DNA from: Sphingomonas endolithica
Lineage (GTDB): Bacteria > Pseudomonadota > Alphaproteobacteria > Sphingomonadales > Sphingomonadaceae
NCBI RefSeq assembly: GCF_025231525.1
Contig: NZ_CP103057.1
Span: 4,029,802 to 4,093,801 of the forward strand
DNA length: 64,000 nucleotides
Direction of reading: 5' to 3'
Below are positions 58,256 to 64,000 of the stretch, piece by piece (the stretch's first letter is position 1; every line of letters begins with the position of its first letter). The translations under genes were made by a program, and so were the position numbers. The notes beneath the pieces were generated by a model. The model worked only from the letters and a program-made list of their open reading frames with translations. It did no database searches and was not told where the DNA came from.

Positions 58256-58993
58256 TCACAGGCGCGTGACCTCGGCTGCCAGCGTGTAGCCACCGCCCCA
58301 GACGGTCTTGATCAGATCGGGGTTCTTGGGATCGGCCTCGATCTTGCGGCGCAGGCGGCTGACCTGATTGTCGATCGCGCGGTCGAAGGCGGCAGCCTCG
58401 CGGCCTTGCGTCAGATCGAGCAACTGGTCGCGTGTCAGCACCTGGCGCGGCCGGGTGACGAGGGCGTGCAGCAGGTTATACTCGCCGGTAGATAGCGGCA
58501 CCGAGACGCCGTCGCGATCGACCAGCGCGCGTTCGCCCGATTTCAGCACCCAGCCGGCAAAGGCGAACGATCCGCTATCAGGCGCATGCTGGCGCGTGCC
58601 GCCGGCCGCGGCGCGGCGCAGGATGACCTTGATCCGCGCGGCGAGCTCGCGTGGGGAGAAGGGCTTCACGACATAATCGTCGGCGCCCATCTCCAGGCCG
58701 ACGATGCGGTCGGTTTCCTCGCTGCGCGCGGTGAGCAGGATGACGGGGATCTCGCTCGTCTCGCGGATGTGCCGCGTCAGGCTGAGCCCGTCCTCGCCCG
58801 GCATCATGATGTCGAGCACGACCAGGTCGACGGCATAGGCCGCCAGCCGGGTACGTGCGGTCGCCGCGTCGCCGGCCTGCGTGACGCGAAAGCCCTGCTT
58901 GCCGAGATAGGTGGCGAGCGGCTCACGAATCGAGCGCTCGTCGTCGACCAGCAGCAGGTGTGGCGTGTCTCCCATCGGTGTCGGGCTTAGCAT
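58256..58993 (-). CDS. OmpR-family response regulator
   Basis: A 245-residue two-domain regulator. The receiver has the acidic pair in LLLVDDERS, the phosphorylated Asp in VVLDIMMPGEDG, Thr in ILLTARSEE, and Lys in DYVVKPFSPREL. The C-terminal winged-helix domain reads LSTGEYNLLHALVTRPRQVL, then DRAIDNQVSRLRRKIE and KTVWGGGYTLAAEV. ATG 58993 has AGGA seven bases upstream. It lies between the EF-hand gene (54 bases away) and the kinase gene on the same strand and probably binds the TGTCGC repeats upstream of the EF-hand gene. Confidence 0.95.
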   Translation of the reverse strand: MLSPTPMGDTPHLLLVDDERSIREPLATYLGKQGFRVTQAGDAATARTRLAAYAVDLVVLDIMMPGEDGLSLTRHIRETSEIPVILLTARSEETDRIVGLEMGADDYVVKPFSPRELAARIKVILRRAAAGGTRQHAPDSGSFAFAGWVLKSGERALVDRDGVSVPLSTGEYNLLHALVTRPRQVLTRDQLLDLTQGREAAAFDRAIDNQVSRLRRKIEADPKNPDLIKTVWGGGYTLAAEVTRL

Positions 58994-59047
58994 GATCCTG
59001 TCCTACTGGAAGGTCCGGGCGAGCAGGGTGCTCGCCCGGCAACGCGG

Positions 59048-59668
59048 TCACTCGCCGGCGTCTTCCGGCGGGGGCGGGGGCATGTCGCCACCCGGGCCGC
59101 CGGTGCCACGACCGGGGCCGCGCATCGCATCGATCTCGGCGCTGTCGATCACGCCGTCGCGATTGGTGTCCATGCGATCGAAGCGCTGATCGGCCTGGGC
59201 GCGCATCTCGTCGCGGCTGACCTTGCCGTCGCGGTTGGTATCGGCATGGCGCAGCATCATGCCGCCCATCTCGCCGCGGCCACGCATGCCGGGCCCGCGC
59301 GGACGCACCTCTTCGCCGGTCAGCCTGCCATCCTTATTGGCATCCTGCGCCTTGAAGTGCGCGGATTCGGTGGCGGTGATCTCGGCGAACGAGATCATGC
59401 CGTCCTTGTTCGTGTCCTCGCGCAGCAATTTCTCGCCGCGGGGGCCGGTGTCGATCTCGGCACCGCTCAGCTTGCGATCGCCATTGCTGTCGCGCGAGGC
59501 GAACCGCGCCTGCGCGGCGGTGAAGAATTCGGCGCGCGAGACGATCCCGTCCTTGTTGGTGTCGGCCGCCATCGGCCCGCGTGGCCCGATCAGCGTATCC
59601 GCGGCAACGGCGATGCCGCCGACCGCGGCGGTGGCGAGCGCGGCGGCGATGAGAAGTTTCTTGTTCAT
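59048..59668 (-). CDS. Secreted EF-hand protein with six calcium loops
   Basis: A 206-residue exported protein (signal peptide KKLLIAAALATAAVGGIAVA, cleavage near residue 24). Six EF-hand calcium loops are visible: DTNKDGIVSRAEF, DSNGDRKLSGAEI, DTNKDGMISFAEI, DANKDGRLTGEEV, DTNRDGKVSRDEM and DTNRDGVIDSAEI; only the second lacks the central Gly. Met/Gly-rich linkers (RGRGEMGGMMLRH) and a Pro/Gly tail complete it. It should bind Ca2+ in the periplasm. It is the first gene of an operon with a response regulator and kinase, so it may report calcium to the kinase or be a target of the system. Start ATG 59668. Confidence 0.92.
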   Translation of the reverse strand: MNKKLLIAAALATAAVGGIAVAADTLIGPRGPMAADTNKDGIVSRAEFFTAAQARFASRDSNGDRKLSGAEIDTGPRGEKLLREDTNKDGMISFAEITATESAHFKAQDANKDGRLTGEEVRPRGPGMRGRGEMGGMMLRHADTNRDGKVSRDEMRAQADQRFDRMDTNRDGVIDSAEIDAMRGPGRGTGGPGGDMPPPPPEDAGE

Positions 59669-59735
59669 GATGCCCGGTTCCTTGCAAACTGCCGGAGCAG
59701 CCTGCCCGCTCCTGGTGACCTTACTGCGCCGGGGG

Positions 59736-59783
59736 TGTCGCCAGGATGTGTCGGTGGCCACATACTTTGTCGCAAATTGTCGC
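59736..59783. promoter_or_regulatory. Cluster of TGTCGC hexamers upstream of the EF-hand operon
   Basis: TGTCGC at 59736, TGTCGG at 59749, TGTCGC at 59768 and TGTCGC at 59778 lie in the 120-base gap before the EF-hand gene (read as GCGACA in the direction of transcription). The last two are exactly 10 bases apart, one helical turn, as expected for a dimeric OmpR-type regulator. Function is inferred. Confidence 0.5.
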
Positions 59784-59788
59784 CGGAC

Positions 59789-60562
59789 TCAGGCGAAGAT
59801 CGCCACGCTCTGCATGCCTTCGGCAATGGGTTCGCCCTGCGCGTTCCATATCGTCATCGTCTGGCTGGAGCAGCCGTTCCTGGCATAATCCGATTTGGCC
59901 GACAGCAGCCACCAGCCATCGGTGGTGGTCGGCGCGGGCGTCAGCAAATTGACGATCCAGGTCAGCGAACTGATCGGCACCAGCTGCTTGCCGAGCAGCT
60001 TGAGGGCGGCAGGCGGCAAGGCATCGGCGATGGCCATCAGTTCGACCATCGGATCCAGACCGTCGCGCTCACGCAGGCGGCCCCAGCGCAGCCATTCGGC
60101 ATCGCCAAGCCCGTCTTTGTAATCGTAGAAGTCGAAGTTGCCGGTGAAGAATTCGGGTGGGCCGGTGTAGAGCTTGGCATCGGCCGCCGGCGGGTGGCGG
60201 TCGCTGCTTTGGCGAGCATTCAGGTCGATGCGGGATTGCTGGTCGGACATGAACACGAAGGTGGCGCGGTAGCCGAGCCCCGCTTCGGAGACGATGTCGG
60301 ACTGGAGGAAAGCGGCGTTGCGGCCGCGGCGCAGCTTCGTGGCGGTGACGGTGATGTCGCCGGATAACGGGCCGATGAAGGCGACTTGCGCGGAACGGAG
60401 CGGGGGGAGGTCCGGCTCGCAGGCCTGCGCGGCGTGGAGCGCCAGCGCGCTGGACAGGCCACCGTAGGCGGTGCGGCCTTGCAGCCAGCTTGTCGGCACG
60501 GTGGCGGTGAAGCCGGTATCGGTTGGCGTGCCCGCGGTGATGATGTCGGTGATCGAGGTCAT
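59789..60562 (-). CDS. Acyl-CoA thioesterase-family protein
   Basis: A 257-residue double-hotdog protein of the TesB-like thioesterase family. First hotdog: WLQGRTAYGGLSSALALHAA near residue 25, LRSAQVAFIGPLSGDITVTA, and RGRNAAFLQSDIV. The second half ends with PISSLTWIVNLLTPAP, then GWWLLSAKSDYARNGCSSQT and MTIWNAQGEPIAEGMQSVAI. It should hydrolyse acyl-CoA esters; chain length is unknown. An acyl-CoA synthetase gene lies upstream on the same strand but is separated by a repeat. Confidence 0.88.
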   Translation of the reverse strand: MTSITDIITAGTPTDTGFTATVPTSWLQGRTAYGGLSSALALHAAQACEPDLPPLRSAQVAFIGPLSGDITVTATKLRRGRNAAFLQSDIVSEAGLGYRATFVFMSDQQSRIDLNARQSSDRHPPAADAKLYTGPPEFFTGNFDFYDYKDGLGDAEWLRWGRLRERDGLDPMVELMAIADALPPAALKLLGKQLVPISSLTWIVNLLTPAPTTTDGWWLLSAKSDYARNGCSSQTMTIWNAQGEPIAEGMQSVAIFA

Positions 60563-60581
60563 GCGGGCTTACTTCCAACTA

Positions 60582-60685
60582 GTTTTCCGGCGGAGGCCGG
60601 GGCCCAGTCGCGGAAGGGTAGAATTCGGGCGTTGCGAATCGCTGTCTGGACCTTCGCTACTGGGCCCCGGCCTTCGCCGGGGAAC
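60582..60685. repeat. Intergenic inverted repeat, family A
   Basis: GTTTTCCGGCGGAGGCCGGG plus GCCCAGTCGCGG opens and ACTGGGCCCCGGCCTTCGCC plus GGGGAACTG closes the element, between the acyl-CoA synthetase and thioesterase genes, both on the minus strand. Confidence 0.85.
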
Positions 60686-60695
60686 TGCGTCGCCG

Positions 60696-62237
60696 TCATG
60701 CGACGCTCCCCAGCAGGCGGTCGCGCAGTTCGCGCTTCAGCACCTTGCCGATGGCACTGCGTGGCAATTCGTCGATCGCGTGGAGCTCGCTCAGGCGTTG
60801 TGTCTTGCCCAGTTGCGCGTTGGTCCAGTCGCGGACCTCCTCGACGCTCGCCGCGATGCCGGTGTGCGGTACGTAGAAGCCGACCGGCGTCTCGCCCCAG
60901 GCATCCGAGGGCATGCCGATCACGCTGCAATCCGCCACCGCCGGGTGCTGGCGCAGCACCGCTTCCAGGTCGGTCGGGTAGATGTTGAACCCGCCCGAAA
61001 TGATCAGGTCCTTCTTGCGGTCCAGCAGGATCAGGAAACCGTCCTCGTCGAAGCGTCCGACATCGCCGTGGCGGATGTAGCGGTTGCCGTCCTCGTCATG
61101 CCATTCGGCGGCCGCGGTGGCGTCGCCGCGGCCATGATAGCCGGTCATCATCGTCGGGCCGCGGCCGACGATCTCGCCCATTTCACCGGGTGCGACCTCG
61201 TTGCCGTCATCGTCGATCAGGCGGATTTCGTGACCGGGCAGCGGTGTGCCCACCGTGTGGAGCTTGTCGGGATGCGCGGCGGCGTTGAGGGCGGTCGAGG
61301 CGCCGCCTTCGGTCATGCCGTAATATTCGACCAGCAGCCCCGGCCAGCGGGCGACCACATCGGCCTTGAGCGCAGCGGCGAACGGCGCGCTGGTGCTGGT
61401 CTTCAGGCGGAAGGCGTCGAGGTCGAACTTGCCGAAGTCGGGCAGCGCCATGATGCGCTGATATTGAACCGGCACGAGCATGGTGTGCGTTGCTCGGTGC
61501 CGTTCGGCGAGCTGAAGATAGCCGCGCGCATCGAACTTCTTCATCAGCACGATCGTGCCGCCCCAGCCCAAGGTCGGCAGGAAGCTGACCAACGTGGTGT
61601 TCGAATAAAGCGGCGTGGCGATCATCGTCACCGCCGTACCGAAGCCGGCGGCGGCGTTGCGGGCGATGTGCGCCCAGCGCATCGCGTGGCTCTGCACGAT
61701 GCCCTTGGGCGTACCGGTGGTGCCGGAGGAGTAGATGATGTTGAAGCCGTCTTCCGGCCCGATCTCGACCGGGGCGGGCCGAGCACCTTCCGGGGCGAGC
61801 CAGGTGCCGAGCGACTTGAGGTGGACGAGCTTGCCCGGGATCTGCTCGCCCGCCAGCGTCTTGGCGGCATCGCCATCCACGAAGGTCACCGCCGCGCCGC
61901 TGTCGGCGATCATGGCGGCAATCGCGTCGCCGGTGGCGGAGGGAACGAGCGGGGTAACGACGCCACCGGCGCGCAGCGTGCCCAGGAAGATCGCGGCATA
62001 ATCGATCGAGGCGCCAGCGACGATCGCCACCGCGGTTCCCGGCACGAAGCCGTCGCGTTGCAGCGCGGCGGCGATACGGTCCATCAGCGCATCCAGACCG
62101 GCATAATCCAGCTCGCCGCCCGCTTCCGCCACCGCGACCTTGTCGGGATGCTCGCGAGCATGCGCGCGGATCAGCTCCGGCAGGGTGGCGAACTCGCTTG
62201 CGAGAAGCTCGGCGGCGGTGGCGGTATCGGTTCCCAT
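60696..62237 (-). CDS. AMP-dependent acyl-CoA synthetase
   Basis: A 513-residue ANL-superfamily ligase that activates a carboxylic acid through an acyl-adenylate and forms the CoA thioester. The P-loop is YSSGTTGTPKGIVQSH near residue 180, then YYGMTEGGAS, and the hinge GRFDEDGFLILLDRKKDLII followed by SGGFNIYPTDLE. The catalytic Lys is in LPRSAIGKVLKREL near the C terminus. The substrate (fatty or aromatic acid) cannot be determined. ATG 62237 gives MGTDTATAAELL. It is upstream of the thioesterase on the same strand. Confidence 0.93.
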   Translation of the reverse strand: MGTDTATAAELLASEFATLPELIRAHAREHPDKVAVAEAGGELDYAGLDALMDRIAAALQRDGFVPGTAVAIVAGASIDYAAIFLGTLRAGGVVTPLVPSATGDAIAAMIADSGAAVTFVDGDAAKTLAGEQIPGKLVHLKSLGTWLAPEGARPAPVEIGPEDGFNIIYSSGTTGTPKGIVQSHAMRWAHIARNAAAGFGTAVTMIATPLYSNTTLVSFLPTLGWGGTIVLMKKFDARGYLQLAERHRATHTMLVPVQYQRIMALPDFGKFDLDAFRLKTSTSAPFAAALKADVVARWPGLLVEYYGMTEGGASTALNAAAHPDKLHTVGTPLPGHEIRLIDDDGNEVAPGEMGEIVGRGPTMMTGYHGRGDATAAAEWHDEDGNRYIRHGDVGRFDEDGFLILLDRKKDLIISGGFNIYPTDLEAVLRQHPAVADCSVIGMPSDAWGETPVGFYVPHTGIAASVEEVRDWTNAQLGKTQRLSELHAIDELPRSAIGKVLKRELRDRLLGSVA

Positions 62238-62298
62238 GGTTCGATTCGGCTAATCCAGCGGCGGGTGAAATACCATACGCGTCGTTCGAACCATGCGC

Positions 62299-62997
62299 CT
62301 AGCTGCCGGTCTTTGCCGTCTGGCCGAACAGCACTTTCTTCTGTTCGTCGGTCATAGGGGCCGGGTTCGGGCGGATCTCGTTACCGCGGCGATAGGCCTC
62401 GATGGTCGCCGGGCGCGCCTTGATCGTGGCGTGCCAGCGCTTCAAACTGGGGAAGTCGTCGATCGTCTGCCCCTGCAACTCGGGCAGGATCCACGGGTAG
62501 CTCGCCATGTCGGCGATCGTATAATCACTGCCGGTGATGAAGTCGCGCCCGGCGAGGCGGCGATCGAGCACGCCGTACAGGCGATTGGTTTCCCGGACAT
62601 AGCGGTCGATCGCGTAGGGGAGCTTTTCCGGCGCATACTGGCTGAAATGATGGTTCTGGCCGAGCATGGGGCCAAGGCCGCCCATCTGCCACATCAGCCA
62701 TTGATTGATCTCGGTGCGCCCGCGCAGATCGCTGCCGCCGAACCGCCCGGTCTTTTCGGCGAGGTAGAGCAGGATCGCGCCGCTTTCGAACACGGCGATC
62801 GGATCGCCGCCACCGCTGGGTGCGTGATCAACGATCGCGGGCATGCGATTGTTGGGGGCGATCGCCAGGAAGTCCGGCGTGAACTGCTCGCCCGTGCCGA
62901 TATTGACCGGCTTGATCGTGTAGTCGAGCCCGGCTTCCTCCAAGAACAGCGTGATCTTGTGGCCGTTCGGGGTGGGCCAGTAATGCAGGTCGATCAT
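62299..62997 (-). CDS. yfcG: Glutathione S-transferase, YfcG/Nu class
   Basis: A 232-residue GST closely matching E. coli YfcG. The N terminus is MIDLHYWPTPNGHKITLFLE, followed by IAPNNRMPAIVDH (cis-Pro), ESGAILLYLAEKTG, and the hallmark QMGGLGPMLGQNHHFSQYAP. YfcG-type enzymes have strong disulfide-bond reductase activity with glutathione and little transferase activity. The C-terminal tail (NEIRPNPAPMTDEQKKVLFG) is typical. It lies between the acyl-CoA synthetase and MFS genes on the same strand. Confidence 0.94.
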   Translation of the reverse strand: MIDLHYWPTPNGHKITLFLEEAGLDYTIKPVNIGTGEQFTPDFLAIAPNNRMPAIVDHAPSGGGDPIAVFESGAILLYLAEKTGRFGGSDLRGRTEINQWLMWQMGGLGPMLGQNHHFSQYAPEKLPYAIDRYVRETNRLYGVLDRRLAGRDFITGSDYTIADMASYPWILPELQGQTIDDFPSLKRWHATIKARPATIEAYRRGNEIRPNPAPMTDEQKKVLFGQTAKTGS

Positions 62998-63039
62998 GCG
63001 CGGGACTCCTATGGTGTTACGCCGGAGATGGGTGAGCCA

Positions 63040-64000
63040 TCATCCCCCGGCAACCGTCTCAGGTGCGGCAGAGGCGCGGCCGAGCGGTTTGGCGGCGACG
63101 ATGAAGAGGCCGAGCAGTACGAGCACCCCGGCCAGCAGGAACGCCGCGCCGGGGAAGCCGTGTTCCACGCCGGCCGCCAGCGTCTGCGTCATCATCAGCG
63201 GGCTGACGATCGCGGCGACGCTGCCCAGGCTGCCGAGCCCGCCTTGCAGCGCGCCCTGCCGATCCGGGCCGACCAAGCGCGAGAGCAGTCCGTTCAGCGC
63301 CGGGCCGACAAAGCCCGACAAGGACGCCAACACCATGATGGCGTAGGTCTGCCATCCGGCAGTGACGAACGCCAAGGCGAAGAACCCGGCCGCGCCCGAC
63401 ACCAGCCCGACCAGCAGCGCGCGGTGGTCGCCGATCCGCCCGATCGCCGGGCCGACGAGCAAGGCCTGGACCAGCGCCATGATCAGCCCGACAAATGCGA
63501 GACTGATGCCGATCGCGCCTGGGCTCCAATCGAAGCGAATGGTCGCCCAGAAGGCCCAGGTCGCCAGATAGACCTGATGCGCGAGCTGCCAGATCAGGGC
63601 GACGAGCAGCAAGGGTGCGGCGGTGCGGCTTTCGAACAATGGCTTGAAGGCACCGACGATGTGCGCGTCGCGCCAGCGGAACGGGCGACGATGTTCGCGG
63701 GCCAGCGATTCGGGCATTGCGATCATCATGATCGCAGCGTTGCCGAGCGCCAGCAATGCGGCGGCAATGAACGGTGCCCGCGGCCCGAGGCCGGCGATAA
63801 GGCCGCCAAGCGCTGGCCCGATGATGAAGCCGATGCCGAATGCGGCGCTGATATAGCCGAACGCCGCGCTGCGCTTGTCCGGCGGCGTGACGTCGGCGAT
63901 CACGGAGCTTGCCGGGCCATAGATCGCCCCGGCGATGCCGGCGATGACGCGGCCGAGGAACAGCCAGGCGAGCGTCGGCGCCAGCGCCATCAGCGCATAA
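63040..64000 (-). CDS. MFS transporter, TetA/TCR-like (5' end outside window)
   Basis: About 320 C-terminal residues of a major-facilitator protein; the frame stays open to the window edge. The visible part starts at helix 3 (APTLAWLFLGRVIAGIAGAI) with the motif-C-like GIGFIIGPALGGLIAGLGPR after helix 4/5, a short basic central loop (LAREHRRPFRW), then six further helices. The layout matches the tetracycline-efflux (TCR/Tet) subgroup of drug/proton antiporters, but many relatives have unknown substrates. Resistance cannot be inferred from the sequence. Confidence 0.88.
   Translation of the reverse strand, partial: YALMALAPTLAWLFLGRVIAGIAGAIYGPASSVIADVTPPDKRSAAFGYISAAFGIGFIIGPALGGLIAGLGPRAPFIAAALLALGNAAIMMIAMPESLAREHRRPFRWRDAHIVGAFKPLFESRTAAPLLLVALIWQLAHQVYLATWAFWATIRFDWSPGAIGISLAFVGLIMALVQALLVGPAIGRIGDHRALLVGLVSGAAGFFALAFVTAGWQTYAIMVLASLSGFVGPALNGLLSRLVGPDRQGALQGGLGSLGSVAAIVSPLMMTQTLAAGVEHGFPGAAFLLAGVLVLLGLFIVAAKPLGRASAAPETVAGG

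Noticed and set aside
63040..64000. Calling the MFS gene a tetracycline resistance gene
   Set aside because: Only family-level features are visible and the N terminus is missing; most such chromosomal transporters have other or unknown substrates.

Overview
The window reads as chromosomal DNA of a high-G+C alphaproteobacterium, most likely a sphingomonad (Sphingomonas or a close relative). The arguments are a UPF0262 protein, DUF934 and DUF2849 proteins inside a cobA-cysI-cysH operon, secB facing a Tim44-like/mltA/Smr operon, separate coaC and coaB genes after ubiE-ubiB, TonB/ExbD machinery with a TonB-type receptor, and many long-armed intergenic inverted repeats. I see no rRNA, insertion sequence, prophage or CRISPR array. 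One tRNA gene, tRNA-Leu(CAA), is present. Most of the window is housekeeping sequence.

Layout. 0-4.8 kb: two exbD-like genes, a small secreted TPR protein, then dcd, cdd and a UPF0262 gene on the minus strand, then dnaB. 5-9.1 kb: a minus-strand sulfate-assimilation operon cobA-DUF2849-cysI-DUF934-cysH, whose CysH has the Cys pattern of a [4Fe-4S] APS reductase. 9.3-19.8 kb: a TonB-type outer membrane protein, periplasmic cyclophilin, astD, alpha/beta hydrolase, SDR, GH130 enzyme, ZIP transporter and glycosyltransferase, separated by repeat islands. 19.8-24 kb: flavin-dependent oxidoreductase, lipoprotein SodC, Bax-inhibitor-1 protein, and a transglutaminase with an acidic tail. 24-26.5 kb: a small accessory patch of three unrecognised proteins; the last gene is clearly lower in G+C. 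26.5-32 kb: extensin-like and NUDIX genes, then divergent fdhF/ydeP-fdhD-mobA. 32.2-37.2 kb: one compact minus operon ubiE-ubiB-two unknowns-coaC-coaB. 37.2-41.1 kb: mutM, rpsT, dnaA and a vapBC-type toxin-antitoxin pair. 41.2-50.7 kb: trpS, murJ, secB, timA-like/mltA/smr, a GGDEF-EAL protein, dapE and a cupin. 50.8-55.1 kb: a GST and the classical rpmH-rnpA-yidD-yidC-engB cluster. 55.2-59.7 kb: yifB running into tRNA-Leu, then an EF-hand protein/response regulator/histidine kinase operon. 59.8-64 kb: thioesterase, acyl-CoA synthetase, YfcG-like GST and a truncated MFS transporter.

How the parts work together. CobA supplies the precorrin-2/siroheme precursor that CysI needs, while CysH and CysI reduce activated sulfate to sulfide. 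MobA and FdhD prepare the molybdenum cofactor and its sulfuration for the adjacent FdhF/YdeP oxidoreductase. RnpA, RpmH, YidD, YidC and EngB form the ribosome/membrane-insertion cluster. The EF-hand protein is probably a Ca2+-binding partner of the two-component system encoded behind it.

Most worth a second look: (1) the yifB reading frame lacks a stop at the usual end of the family and passes straight through the tRNA-Leu gene; (2) the three-gene unknown patch at 24.4-26.4 kb, mainly the two-part protein at 25.6 kb; (3) the six-EF-hand/two-component operon with clustered TGTCGC repeats in its promoter; (4) the transglutaminase fused in frame to a small acidic protein that keeps its own ribosome binding site; (5) a 10-bp perfect palindrome in the toxin-antitoxin promoter; (6) several families of intergenic inverted repeats. 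Nothing here amounts to a complete new system that can be proved from sequence alone.
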